The notes under the pieces are model-generated. The model saw only the letters and a program-made list of their open reading frames with translations, had not been told where the DNA came from and did not search any database. DNA of 64,000 nt from Begonia masoniana (taxonomy: Eukaryota > Streptophyta > Magnoliopsida > Cucurbitales > Begoniaceae), in contig CM039512.1 in NCBI GenBank assembly GCA_022432975.1, positions 29,788,574 through 29,852,573 of the forward strand, given 5' to 3'. Positions 22,370 to 33,637 of this stretch are shown in pieces (the stretch's first letter is position 1; every line of letters starts with the position of its first letter). The translations under genes were made by a program, and so were the position numbers.

Positions 22370-23244
22370 AGGCCAGTTTCGACAACGTGATGATTTTTAC
22401 ATTCGACACGGCCATTTTGATTAGGAGTGTATGGACAAGAGATACGATGGTCGATGCCCAACAATTTAAAAAGAGACAAGAGGGATTGAAATTCCCCTCC
22501 CCAGTCAGACTGAACAACTTTAATAGGAGTACCAAATTGAGTGGAAACCATTTTGTGAAAAGCTAAAAATGTAGAGTAAACTTCACTTTTTAACTTCAAA
22601 GGAAACAACCATGAAAAGGAAGTACAATCATCAACAAGTAAAAGAAAGTAACGTGCACCAGTAATAGAGGTAATAGGAGATGGACCCCAAATATCAGTAT
22701 GTATAAGATCAAAAGGTGAAGTAGCATGAGAATTTGAGATTGGAAATGGCAAACGATGCGTTTTGCTCATTATACAGGGAATACAAATTTGAGTCATATC
22801 TGTTTTTACAAAAAGAACATTGCTAGATTCTAAGGCATGTTTCAAAATAAAGGAAGAAGGGTGACCTAACCTAAGGTGCCAGAGATTCTGAGAAGTGGCA
22901 AGGGATACCAGCAATTGAGCAGTGAGTGAGAATGCCAGAGGGATGAACAAAAAACGATAGAGCCCATCATGCAATGAACCCCAAAAGAGAGTCTGGTTAG
23001 TAATGTGATCCTTAACAAAAAAATAGTTGGAATGGAATTCAATATAGATAGCATTATCACGACAAATTTGAGAGACACTAATCAAATTTTGAGAAAGACG
23101 CAAGCTATGACAGATAAAGTTTAAACGAAGAGACCGACTCGTAGTAAGAATAGAAACAGAGCCAGTAGAGAGAATAGGGAGAAGAGTACCATCGGCTGTG
23201 GAGATTTGCGTCAGTCTAGAGTAGGGTCGTGGCTGGTTGAGCAC
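22370..23244 (-). pseudogene. Pre-integrase and integrase core of element D
   Basis: The frame starts MLNQPRPYSRLTQISTADGT and holds LPILSTGSVSI, LRLSQNLISVSQICRDNAIY and the GAG-pre-integrase part (LWHLRLGHPSS, CIPCIMSKTHRLPF). The integrase core follows with DLIHTDIWGPSP, FLLLVDDCTSFSW, VVQSDWGGEF and CPYTPNQNGRVECKN. The frame ends at the junction with element C, so the last third of integrase and all of RT are lost. The catalytic Asp, Asp and Glu are visible (HTDIWG, SDWGGEF, GRVECKN). Confidence 0.88.
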
Positions 23245-23250
23245 TGCTGG

Positions 23251-23511
23251 TTAGGAGGTAAAATGGTTGGTGGCACCTGAGTCGACAAGCCAAGGTGAGG
23301 TGTGGTCGGGGACGGTTGGGTTTGGAAGGATACTGGCGAATTGAGCTTGAGGTGATGGATACCAAGTCAGAGAAGGAGGAGCTGGGAAAATGTTGGGGTT
23401 ATGGGTCGAGTTATGGTGAGAGTGGGTCGGGTAGGAAGGTGTTGGGCTGGGAGCTCGGTAGGAGAGGAACAGGCTGAAGCGATGTGGCCGGTTTTGAAAC
23501 TTATTTAGCAT
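23251..23511 (-). pseudogene. Protease region of element D
   Basis: A Pro/Ser/His-rich linker ending in PWLVDSGATNHFTS, the copia-type aspartic protease active site DSGA. The frame ends just after it, so it is separated from the pre-integrase frame by a frameshift. Confidence 0.82.
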
Positions 23512-24365
23512 TTAGGTTTGGGACAGTTTGGACTCTAGGATTGTGAATGTGGGAAGGGTGAACCGGTTTTATGCTGAGGCCCGACAGACTGAGAGGTACG
23601 GCAGGAGTCGGTTGGTGATCAAAGATTCCAAGGTGGTCAGAATTGATGTTGAGCAGTGAAGTTGGCCTGGAACTGGTTCGGCAGAGGAAGAGATACCACA
23701 ATGTTCTGTTTTTCCAGACAGAAATCATAGCTTTGGAGGAGGCTACGAATGTCCTCTAAAGGCAGTTGAATTGGTCAGTTTGTAACAGAAGTCACAAAGG
23801 GATTATAATCGTTGCCTAAAGCGTTCAGGAAGTAAATCACCTGGTCATTGTATGAAATTGGTTCTCCAATGGCTGCCAAGGTATTATAGAGATAGGTGAT
23901 CTTCTAGATGTAGGCAGCGGCAATGAGACAATCCTTAGACAGGGAGTGTATTTGGCTTCTGAGGTCGGTGATACGGGCTAGAGAGGAGGATGCAAACATC
24001 TGTGCTAAGACGTTCCAGATTTGGGATGCTGTTGTGAGGGAGACGAATTGAGGTAGCAGAGTTTTGGAAATGGATGAAAACAACCAGCTCAGAATGAGCT
24101 GGTTGAACCGTTGCTAGAGAACAAAATCTGGGTTTGGTTGGGAGGAGAGGGAATCTAAAAACTACGAAGGAGCAGTGTATGAACCATCCAGAATATTTTC
24201 AATTCCTTTGGCGATGATAATATTGAGCATGTGAGCCTTCCAGATTAGGTAGTTTGTGGTATCAAATTTGATTGTGAGATTTTGATTCACGGAAGGAAAA
24301 TGGGGCAGCGAAGAGGATGGTGAGGGAGAAGGGGAAGACGGTACTGTAAAACTAGAGGAGGCCAT
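23501..24365 (-). pseudogene. gag of element D
   Basis: Starts MASSSFTVPSSPSPSPSSSL at 24365, followed by NLTIKFDTTNYLIWKAHMLN, the usual copia gag opening. The remainder (AQMFASSSLARITDLRSQI, FLNALGNDYNPFVTSV and SLLQSYDF) is in several frames with stops, down to about 23501. Function when intact: virus-like particle formation. Confidence 0.85.
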
Positions 24366-24374
24366 TTTTTCTTA

Positions 24375-24386
24375 GCTCTGATACCA
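24375..24386 (-). other. Primer-binding site of element D
   Basis: TGGTATCAGAGC on the minus strand between the 5' LTR and gag. Confidence 0.88.
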
Positions 24387-24389
24387 AGT

Positions 24390-24655
24390 TGGAATTTTTG
24401 AGACAAAGGTAACTACGATAGCAGCACAGGAGAGGAAGGAGAAGAAGTTGAACCTACTCAATGATTATGATGATGAAGAAGAACGTTCTGTTTCTCTGTT
24501 CTGTTTCTCTTGATTTGAAAACAAAACCCATTACAATTATATACAGAAAAGAGAAATGATGATTGTAAAAATCGAGAAAGCTAATCTAACTAAACCGTAC
24601 AAGCCTCATTACTCCCTCTTACTTTACTCTACTTTCTAACACTGTTTCTCTAACA
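24390..24655 (-). repeat. 5' LTR of element D
   Basis: 266 bp. On the minus strand it starts TGTTAGAGAAACAGTG and ends AAAAATTCCA. The right flank is aggat. Confidence 0.83.
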
Positions 24656-24757
24656 AGGATGTGGATAAACCTCAGTGGGAGAGTTGGAGTGAAGTTGCTA
24701 AGAGCTGTGAATCTATTAGAATTTCAAAAAATTGTCGAGCATAGCTCACCTCAACAT

Positions 24758-24795
<38 letters not shown>

Positions 24796-25111
24796 GAAAA
24801 AATGATGGAGAATCAAACATTGTTCGAGAGAGGAAGGAGGGGTATAGGGGGATCTGTGGTTGATGGGACAAGGAGTAAATAAAATGATTGCTTGCAAAGT
24901 AGGTGTTTCCTCCATAGTCATGTCATCTCTTCGATTTTAGTTAAGAAACTACAAATGAAGACTCAGTTATGGTTGGGTTTGTATTGTTACTGTCAAATGT
25001 AATTAAAAATTAGTTAATATATGTACAAGTAAATAAATAAATGTGCAATGAATGCTTCTAGATTCTTTGATTTTGCTTCTCTATAGTGTTTTGTGAGTCT
25101 GTTGTCTCGTT
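24656..25111. other. Unassigned sequence between elements D and E
   Basis: No gene recognised. Contains a GA microsatellite at about 24763-24791. It is continuous with 28592 onward once element E and its duplicated tcgtt are removed. Confidence 0.5.
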
Positions 25112-25375
25112 TGTTAGAATTTGGTGTGATTCGAATTCTAGTTGGACCGGGTTAGGCACGTATATCAATATTAGAGTTTTACGTTTTCTCTATATATTGA
25201 TGCTTGAGTCACAAAACTCATTGTACCGAATTTGATATTAGTGATTTTCTCTTATGCCCGTGATTTTTTTCCTTCTAGGATTTCCACGTAAAATTCGGTG
25301 TCCATTATTTTCTCGTTTTCTTTTTCGGTTTCTCAATTGTTTGTTACAGGTGGATTAGGTCGTCTAATCCTAACA
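25112..25375 (+). repeat. 5' LTR of element E
   Basis: TGTTAGAATTTGGTGTG to GTCTAATCCTAACA, 264 bp, with TSD copy tcgtt on its left. Confidence 0.93.
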
Positions 25376-25377
25376 AC

Positions 25378-25388
25378 TGGTATCAGAG
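25378..25388 (+). other. Primer-binding site of element E
   Basis: TGGTATCAGAG two bases after the 5' LTR. Confidence 0.87.
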
Positions 25389-25570
25389 TTTTAGGTTGAA
25401 TCAGTTTCAAAAATCAGAGTTTGATTCTTCGAATGTATCGAACGATTTCAGGTTTGCAAATTCAGTCCGTGAAATTTGCAAAGGGAGAAAAGGAAATCAG
25501 GAAATAAAAAAAATAAAAGAATAATAATTTTTTTCTGGTGCTCTACCTGAAGAATAAAAAACACAAAGAA

Positions 25571-26258
25571 GAACAGAGACTTTTGTTATGTTCTGCTCGA
25601 CCACGAAGAACAAAACAACAGCCACGACAAAGAAGGAGAACAGGGAGCCTTAAGGAGAAGGGGCTCGGTCTTGAAGAAGGAATCAGAGCCCTAGCACCGT
25701 TCGCCGTCACACTAATAGAAAAGCATTGTCGCTGATATGCTCCGATACAGACCCAAGCAAAATCGCCACTGCCGTTCAAAATTTGGCGCTCGTCAGGAAG
25801 TTGATGCCGAACGAACAGAAAAGACGTTGCCTTCTCTCCGTTCAGAACACCCCGAGCACAACTAACAAACCCTTTGCTATCGACGCTACTCCAGTCGCTC
25901 GGAACAGCAGCAACGAACAGAGACTTTTGTTATGTTCTGCTCGACCATGAAGAACAGAACACCAGTCGCGACAGAGAAGGAGAATAGGGAGCCTTAAGGA
26001 GAAGGGGCTCGGCCGTGAAGAAGGAATCAGAGCCCTAGCGCCGTTCACCATCACACGAACAGAAAAGCATTGTCGCTGATTTGCTCTGACGCAGACCCAA
26101 GCAAAATTGCCGCTGTCGTTTAGAATTCGGCGCTCATCAGGAAGTCGATGCCGACCAAACAGAAAAGACGTTGCGTTCTCTCCTTTCAGAACACCCCGAG
26201 CACAACTGACAAACCCTTTGCTGCTGACGCTGCTCCAGTCGCTCGGAAAAGCAGCAAC
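25571..26258 (+). repeat. 344-bp tandem duplication in the leader of element E
   Basis: Two diverged copies, 25571-25914 and 25915-26258. Both contain CAGAGACTTTTGTTATGTTC, GGAGAAGGGGCTCGG and GCTCGGAA. They lie between PBS and gag. Both strands carry frames of 60-144 codons here, judged to be shadows of the repeat. Confidence 0.88.
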
Positions 26259-26538
26259 CTCTGAGCAGCAGCCCACCTTTCACCCAGTTAGTCGGCCGAC
26301 CAGCTTGCTCTAATTGTGTATCTCTGACTGGATCTATTATGCTCTATAGCAGTGAAATTTGTGATTTAATCTATTGCAAGTGGTTTAGTATATTTTTGTG
26401 AATTTTTTAGATTCTGAACTTGGTGGTGATTCTGAGTAATTAGGATTTTGTGATTGGAAATTTTCAAATCAATTTGGGCAGACGTTAATTGAATATTTGG
26501 GTGGAGAGCTTAAGGCTAGGTCGTAGTTTTTTATAACA

Positions 26539-27368
26539 ATGGCAGACGAGGATAGCACAAGACACGTTATTGAAAAATTCGATGGGGCAGATTTCGCGTT
26601 CTGGAGAATGCAAATCGAGGATTACTTGTACGGGAAAAAAATTCATCTTCCTTTGAGTGTAAAACCCGGGAAGATGGAAGACAGTGAATGGAATCTCCTT
26701 GACAGACATGTTTTGGGAGTCGTTCGATTGACGCTAGCCAAAAACGTGGTGAAGGAGAAGACCATCACGAGTATGATGAAGGCTCTATCTGATATGTATG
26801 AGAAACCCTCTGCGAATAATAAGGTATTTCTTATGAAGAAGCTTTTTAATCTGAAGATGATTGATGGTACTTCTGTCACAGCACATCTAAATGAATTCAA
26901 TACGATTGTGAATCAATTGCTATATGTAGAAATTGATTTTGGAGATGAGGTTCGAGCCCTAATTTTTTTGGCGTCTCTACTAAATAGTTGGGAGCCTATG
27001 AGGGCAACAATTATTAACTTAGTTGGAAGCGCGAAAATTGGTATTTAATGATGTGAGGGATTGTATTCTTGTCGAGGAGGTTCGTAAGATTGATTCTGGT
27101 GAAACATCGAAAAGCTCAGCTCTGAATGTTAAAAATAAGGGCAGGAGCAAGTCTAGAAAACACGCCAACTTTGAGTGTTACCATTGAGGCAAGAAAGGAC
27201 ACATAAAGAGATTTTGTCAAAAGCTTCTTCGAAAGAATTCAAATGAGAAAGGAAAGGAAATGATGTCCAAAGAGGGTGACACAGTCTAGGAGGTAGCCAC
27301 AGCCATCGAGGAGTTCTTTAGTGTGTACGACGGGGATGTCGTAAATTTTGCTTGCCAAGATACGAGTT
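26539..27368 (+). pseudogene. gag of element E
   Basis: Opens MADEDSTRHVIEKFDGADFA and runs 169 residues with FWRMQIEDYLYGK, DRHVLGVVRLTLAKNV, MKKLFNLKMIDGTSVTAHLN and LLNSWEPM. A frameshift near 27045 separates it from the C-terminal part, with NDVRDCILVEEVRKID and a zinc knuckle reading CYH, stop, GKKGHIKRFC. The stop at 27186 replaces a codon inside the knuckle. A further stop near 27288 lies between knuckle and protease. Confidence 0.87.
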
Positions 27369-27927
27369 GAGTGATGATAGTAGTGCTTCAATACATGCCA
27401 CTTCGCGGAAGGATTTCTTTACGTCCTATATTTTGGGTGACTTTGGAAGTGTGAGGATGTGAAATGGTGGCGTTGCAAAAGCCATTGGTATAGGAGATGT
27501 GTGTTTAGAGACCAATATCGGCAACAACTTGGTTTTGAGAGGTGTGAAACACATTCCCGACATCTGCAAGAATTTGGTCTCGACTGGCAAGCTCGACGAC
27601 AAAGGGTCTGTCAACACCTTTCGTGATGGAAAATGTAAGCTTACCAGATGTTCATTGATCGTGGCGAGAGGAGAAAAATGCTCCTCATTATATGTGATGC
27701 CCACGAAGATCGCAGATTCCACAATCAATGTGGTGGGTAATAAGGCTGCAAAGTTTGTGAAGTTACCTTCTAAGAGAAAGGTTGAGAAGACTCAGAATAA
27801 GTCAGGTTCTCAGGTGAAGTTCAGGTTGGGATATGAGGGTACATCAGAGCCGATGAGTCAGCCTATTACAGATGTTCAGTTTCACGTCAGAATGGTATCA
27901 TCAAAGGACAACCATGTGGAAGGTTAA
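27369..27927 (+). pseudogene. Decayed protease and pre-integrase of element E, joined to a polyprotein scar
   Basis: SSASIHATSRKDFFTSYILG is the copia protease region with the DSGA active site altered (DDSSA here). After a stop, GDVCLETNIGNNLVLRGVKH, PDICKNLVSTGKLDDKGS and KLTRCSLIVARGEKCSSLYV follow the usual pre-integrase order. The frame then passes into a Lys-rich segment with no integrase core, marking a large internal deletion. The 142-codon open part is 27499-27927. The 400 bp downstream to the LTR holds no recognisable domain. Confidence 0.8.
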
Positions 27928-28222
27928 AACTCTGGGATGATATGATGAAACTGTGGGTTATGCATTGAATGTGTTCGAGGGTAACGATTCCTGTGTGGAG
28001 TCTTCAACATGTTTAAATGCAGTTCGTTGCGACAACCCTGATAGTTCAGTGATACCATTGAGGAAGAGATGCGATTTCTTCTCAAGTAAGTCTCTCAAGT
28101 TTAAGCGGGACTTAAACTTGAACGGTATCAGATGCTGAGTTGGCCCATCTGGGGCCTTTGTGGTAGAGGAGCTTATTTTTAATGGAGTTTTGCAGATTTG
28201 TTTCCTTGCACCGGAATTTCCT

Positions 28223-28235
28223 TAAAGGTGGAGAT
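28223..28235 (+). promoter_or_regulatory. Displaced polypurine-tract-like site of element E
   Basis: TTAAAGGTGGAGATTG is the classical copia PPT followed by TG, but here it is about 90 bp before the 3' LTR. A second, weaker match, TTAAGGTGAAGTT, lies immediately before the LTR at 28311-28323. Confidence 0.55.
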
Positions 28236-28323
28236 TGTCAAAGGTCAGTGTTCTGGATTAGCTTTGAGTTGAGCCGAGTAGCCCGTTGGATCTCTCATGT
28301 GGAATTCGTGTTAAGGTGAAGTT

Positions 28324-28586
28324 TGTTATAATTTGGTGTGAACCGAATTCTAGTTAGACTAGGTCGGGCCCGTATATCAATATTAGAGTTTTATGTTTTC
28401 TCTATATATTGATCTTGAGTTGCAAAACTCATTGTACCGAATTTGATATTAGTGATTTTCTCCTATGCCCGTAGTTTTTTCCCTTCTACGGTTTTTATAT
28501 AAAATTTGGTATCCATTATTTTCTCATTTTATTTTTTGGTTTCTCAATCGTTCATTACAGGTGGATTAGGGTGTCTAATCCTAACA
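28324..28586 (+). repeat. 3' LTR of element E
   Basis: TGTTATAATTTGGTGTG to GTCTAATCCTAACA, 263 bp, followed by TSD copy tcgtt. Confidence 0.93.
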
Positions 28587-28591
28587 TCGTT

Positions 28592-29227
28592 TGTTGGCAT
28601 TATTTCTCTCTCTGGTTCGCCGAGTGTATTTCTCTCTCGGTTTATTATTGCACGTGTGCTGTTTGATTTGCAAATTGCAGCTGTTGGACCCCTTTGACAT
28701 ACCAAAATTAGTTGTTTGTGGGGCTGCATTTAGGTGGTAACTTTTCCGTTGGTGTCTTTTCATCTTTCAAGGCATTTTGGGTTAGGTGTATTTCAACGAC
28801 TGCTTTAATAAAAAACAAGGATTTATTGTTTTCTAATGGTGATTATAGTGATGATGATCCTATAAATAATGAAATACGTTAATATTTTACCGACGACGCA
28901 GTTGTTGATCAAGGAACATTTCCTTACTTAATTCTGGCAACCAATAAGGATTACGCAAGTCAGGCATTTGATGAGTTCAGGAATTTTGTAAAAGTAAAAT
29001 GGATGATGTGGTTTGATTGAAGACAAATCTTCACAGAGAAAGCCATTTTTGAGATTCAAGGACACCAAATTTAAAGTCACTTGATCCCAAAATTGAATGT
29101 ACCATTCTTCGAGTTAGGATAGAGTGCTAAAGTAAACCCTTGGTCAAAAACAAAATGGTCCAACAACATAAATAGGCCTATCTATGACTATGCTATTCCA
29201 ATAACACATTGATTAAATTTTTGTATT
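28592..29227 (+). other. Unassigned sequence, possibly leader of an Athila-like element
   Basis: No recognised domain. A short open stretch near 28825-29020 reads TDDAVVDQGTFPYLILATNK and is of unknown origin. Its position before an Athila-like gag remnant suggests the long leader of that element. Confidence 0.35.
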
Positions 29228-29591
29228 GCACAGCCTATCATTCAAGCCAAAAATTTTAAGTTCAAACCCGTAAGATGTTGAAACAATTGGACAATTAAGT
29301 GGTTAAACTATAGGAGATCTTCATTTGCACCTTAAAATTTTTATGGAAATCAGTGACTCATTAACCATAGACATATTTTCCAAACATGAACTGAAATTGA
29401 AACTTTTTTTCTTTTTCTTTAAGGGATAAAGCTAAAGCATGGATAAACTCTTATCGCCAAATTCTATGTTACATGGAAGATAACAGAAAAGTTTTTGAGA
29501 AAATAGTTCCCGCCGATAAAAAATTTTAAGCTACAGAATGAAATCACTTCATTTAAACAATTTGATGATGAAACACCATATGAAGCATGGG
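29228..29591 (+). pseudogene. Athila-like gag remnant
   Basis: Plus-strand pieces in shifting frames: PIIQAKNFKFKPV, GDLHLHLKIFMEISDS, RDKAKAWINS and NEITSFKQFDDETPYEAW. This order matches gag of the Athila/Tat branch of Ty3/gypsy. Several frameshifts and stops. Cut at 29591 by the LTR of element J; the remainder is beyond the right edge. Confidence 0.72.
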
Positions 29592-30266
29592 TGTAACACC
29601 CCAACTTCAAATTTCAAATTTCTCCAATATGAAACCCTAATTTGAAATTTTTTTTAAAAAAATTCTCAAATTGAGTTAGGTTTAAATTCGAGTATTAGAA
29701 CCCAAATTTCAGAATATTAAAAGTCCTTTTAAATAACTAAAATATTAAATGCGCGGAAACTTTAACATTAAATCACTTTGTCAGAAATTTGAAGTAGATG
29801 CTGTAACGCCCCGAAAACCCACCCGGATTCCCGGTTCGCTACAGGGACTACTCTGAGCTAAACGACTCACTAATTTTCCTTAACCGTAACAACCATTAAG
29901 CCCCACGGCGTCCTCCCCAAAAATTTCGGCAGAGTAACGCCTGAAAATGGCGCCCCCAAAATGCTAAGTACCTGCACACAAATAAATCCCAACCAATCCA
30001 GAATACTCCTACACAACTATCTAGTCTACGAAATCTCCAAACAATCATCACAACAGAACGAAAATTCTATCGACCAAAATGAAGAAAGTCCACAGTATAG
30101 GGTGACATATCACCCTTAACTATGACTATAAACAACAAATACAAATACTCCCACAAAAGACAAACAGTCCTACTCCCCATCAACACCATGCTACGGCTCT
30201 TCCTGGGTTGGGTCGCCCTAACACTGTCATCAACTTGGGCCCTGGTTGCACGCCATCAACTGCCAC

Positions 30267-30313
30267 CTACTCCAAGTCAGATTCTCGGTACACACCCACC
30301 AGCTCAGCAGTAC
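30267..30313 (-). other. Candidate terminal leader exon in F1 (47 nt)
   Basis: Minus strand GTGGTGTAG|GTACTGCTGAG. The frame reads GTAELVGVYRESDLE and stops 47 nt after the acceptor-like AG. The donor CCAG|GTAAGTAGTAG is at 32717, giving an inferred intron of 2.4 kb. Confidence 0.4.
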
Positions 30314-30469
30314 CTACACCACAGAACACACCGTAAGCTCAAAGATTAGCAAGTAAAGTGCTGAAAGATAAACGTGAAGCATGAAAACTGGTTATGCAAG
30401 CCTAACACATGCCGGTCTCTACACACGTTGTCATCATCTCACCGCATCGCATCACACCGAGGTTTGGAA

Positions 30470-30830
30470 TGTAACTGCACCGGGCAGTCAGTCCGTACAC
30501 CGCACTGTTTACCGGCACGTCACCACCGTCCCCGTTCCTCCAGGAACGGAGTCCATAAGTCACACCCAAACCCCCCTGACCCGACTCGAAATGCAACCGC
30601 ACCGGGCAGTCGGTCCGTACACCGCACTGTTTACCGGCACGTCACTGCCGTCCCGGTTCCTCCAGGAACGGAGTCCATAAGTCACATTTCAGCCACTGTC
30701 TCGACTCGAAGTGCAACCGTCTGGGCAGTCAGCCAATACACCGCACTACAACCAGCACGTCGCCACCGCTCCAGCTCGTCCCAAAAGCGGGGCCCACAGT
30801 CACACTCAAGCCCACTGTTGCCTGTCCACA
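30470..30830 (-). repeat. About 125-bp tandem repeat in F1
   Basis: Three diverged copies containing GTACACCGCACTG, CGGCACGTCAC and CAGGAACGGAGTCCATAAGT. The frames at 30374-30893 are its shadow. Confidence 0.85.
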
Positions 30831-31289
30831 CCGTACCTCACCTCCACTACTCTCCCTCCGTGCTTGAAAACATGCTCAAAACATTTTGAGTAGCTTTTAA
30901 AACATGATGCATGCTGACCATAATCAACTAATTACAACTCCACATACGCATCACAATCAACTAACAACGACTCCACATACGCATCACATCACAAACGTGC
31001 CTACAACCCATAACGTGCACAAAGCTCACAACTGACGTACAACTCACCCACTGCCTGCATAAGACTCATAACATACGTGCCACTAACCCACAACCAGTAC
31101 AAGACTTGTAACATATTTATTATTAACCCATACAGACTCATAACATACACACAACTAGCCCTCCGACCCACACAAGATTCCCCAACTGCAAAAACTATCC
31201 CACAACCTACACAGGACTCACACCTACACAACATGCCCGACTAACGACAACTTCTCGTCCACATCTGTACCACAACCCGCCACATATGC

Positions 31290-32640
31290 CAGACTCACAA
31301 CATACAACGACAATAACTACACATACACATACGTACATATTGCCACAAACCACAAGACTCACATCCTACACACCATGACCAACTATCGACGGGCTTCTCT
31401 CGTCCACATCCGTACCCATAACCCGCCACGTATGCAAGACTCACAACATACAACGAACAATAACTACACATAACACATACATACGTACATATGGCCACAC
31501 ACACACAAGACTCAACCCGCCACGTATGCAAGACTCACAACATACAACGAACAATAACTACACATACACATACACATACGTACATATGGCCACAACACAC
31601 ACAAGACTCACATCCTACACACTATGACCAACTATCGACGGCTTCTCGTCCACATCCGTACCCACAACCCACCACGTATGCAAGACTCACAACATACAAC
31701 GAACAATGACTACACATAGACATACGTACATATGGCCACAACACACACAAGACTTCACATTCTACACACATGACCAACTATCGACGGCTTCTCGTCCACA
31801 TCCGTACCCACAACCCACACGTATGCAAGACTCACAACATACAACGAATAATGACTACACATACACATACGTACATATGGCCACAACACACACAAGACTC
31901 ACATCCTACACACTATGACCAACTATCGACGGCTTCTCGTCCACATCCGTACCCACAACCCGCCACGTATGCAAAACTCATAACATACAACTAACAATGA
32001 CTACACATACACATATGTACATATGGCCACAACACACACAAGGCTCACCAAACCCACAACCTACGCACGACTGACTCTCCACCTACGCACAACTTACCCA
32101 CAACCCCACCAGACTCACCACCTACGAACAACTGACCAACAACCTACACGATACTCATAACCTACGTACAACTCACCTACAGCCTGCACAAGACTCATAA
32201 CATACATACCACTAACCCACAACCAGCATAAGACTCACAACCTACACACAACTAGCCCACAACCTCCACAAGACTCACAACCTATGCAAAGCTGGCCCAC
32301 AACCTGCACCGGACTCACAACCTACCCACAACTAGCCCACAACCTACACAGGACTCACAACCTATGCAAAGCTGGCCCACAACCTGCACAAGACTCACAA
32401 CATACCACTAACGACGACTTCACATCCACATCACTTTACGCACGTACCTACGACCCCCAACCTACATTCCATGACCAACTAACGCGACTTCACCTCCATA
32501 TCACATCACACACGTACCTACGACTCATAACCTGCATACCATGACCAACTAACGATGACTTAACCTCCACATCACATCACACACGTACCTATGGCCACCA
32601 CACACACGTCATATACAAACCACTCACGACATACACACGA
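31290..32640 (-). repeat. Minisatellite block in F1
   Basis: First about five copies of a roughly 140-bp unit (ACGTACATATGGCCACAACA, ACCAACTATCGACGGCTTCT, CACGTATGCAAGACTCAC), then decayed shorter units rich in CACAACCTACACAAGACTC. All of it lies inside the inferred intron. Confidence 0.9.
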
Positions 32641-33577
32641 TTCACAGCAAGCAAACAACTGTGGTGTAGGCCCTTCTAGGCGACTCTCAATCATTTACAC
32701 CCACACTACTACTTACCTGGCGTCCTAGCTCGCTGAGGATACTCGGTTCCCTGTCCACCTACGGCTTGACCTACGACAAACATTCAAACTTCATTAAAAT
32801 TAAGCTTATATTTACCAACTTACTCTCATACTACTATTTCTGGCCTAACCCAACTAAAACCCAACTAAAACCTAACTAAACGGACCACTAATTTGGGTTC
32901 GGTAAAAACCGACCCAAAACTTCAGACGTGCATAACTTTTGCGTCGGTTATCGGAATCGAACAATTCTAGCAGCCACATACTCCCCTAACAACCTAGTTT
33001 AACCTACTAAAAAGGAAATTCAAAACGAATGGCCGTAGCCAGGTCAGAAACAGTAAACCTGAATCTGCCCTAAACCGGAAATTCTCCCCCTCACGGTTTT
33101 CCATCAATTTTCACCCAATTGCTCACCAATCAACCACCCTCACACCTAATTAGGATAATCTAACAAAACCTTAAGACTTCACACAGGAAAAACTGAAGAA
33201 CACAAATTGTGACTTCTCTGTTTTTTGCTCAAATTGAGTTCCGCACAGCTCGGCGACCATTGCTGGTCCAAGGGTCAGCAAACCCATGCCGAGAACTCCC
33301 AAAATCGGCTGGTGATCGGAGCTCAAACTCGCTCATCACCCTCGGCCACGAGCAGAACCGAAACAAGGGAATAGGCAGACTTACCGTTCGGTCATGAGCG
33401 AAAACGATCGAAAATGGCAACCCTGGAATCGCCGCCGTCGTCTGGCCTGAAAACGGCGATGAATCATCGGCGATCATCGTCCCTCTCTCCCTCCTTCTCC
33501 GATCGGGTCTTCGGCGCTCGGCGCTCGACCCTCGAACGATAGAATGGAAAGAAGCCATTCTGTCGTTTTACTTATCT

Positions 33578-33585
33578 TTTTTTTA

Positions 33586-33635
<50 letters not shown>
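33578..33635. repeat. TAA microsatellite
   Basis: Trinucleotide run of about 50 bp within F1. Confidence 0.95.

Positions 33636-33637
<2 letters not shown>

Larger units (their letters stand above)
22370..24655 (-). mobile_element. Element D: Ty1/copia element, truncated by element C
   Basis: Minus-strand 5' part of a copia element: 5' LTR 24655 to 24390, PBS, gag, protease and the start of integrase, cut by element C at 22370. Reverse transcriptase, RNase H and 3' LTR are not in the window. The frame is broken several times. Protease and integrase style suggest the Ale lineage, with low confidence. Confidence 0.85.
25112..28586 (+). mobile_element. Element E: non-autonomous Ty1/copia element
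   Basis: Plus-strand element of 3475 bp with LTRs 25112-25375 (264 bp) and 28324-28586 (263 bp) and perfect TSD tcgtt at 25107-25111 and 28587-28591. It has a PBS, a duplicated leader, gag and a decayed protease/pre-integrase region. Integrase core, reverse transcriptase and RNase H are absent. The gag and protease style resembles the Tork lineage (the Tnt1 group). It could move only with proteins supplied by a relative. Confidence 0.92.

Noticed and set aside
30374..32544. Several 60-170-codon Thr/His/Pro-rich frames
   Set aside because: All follow the tandem repeats of F1; the reading shifts between copies.
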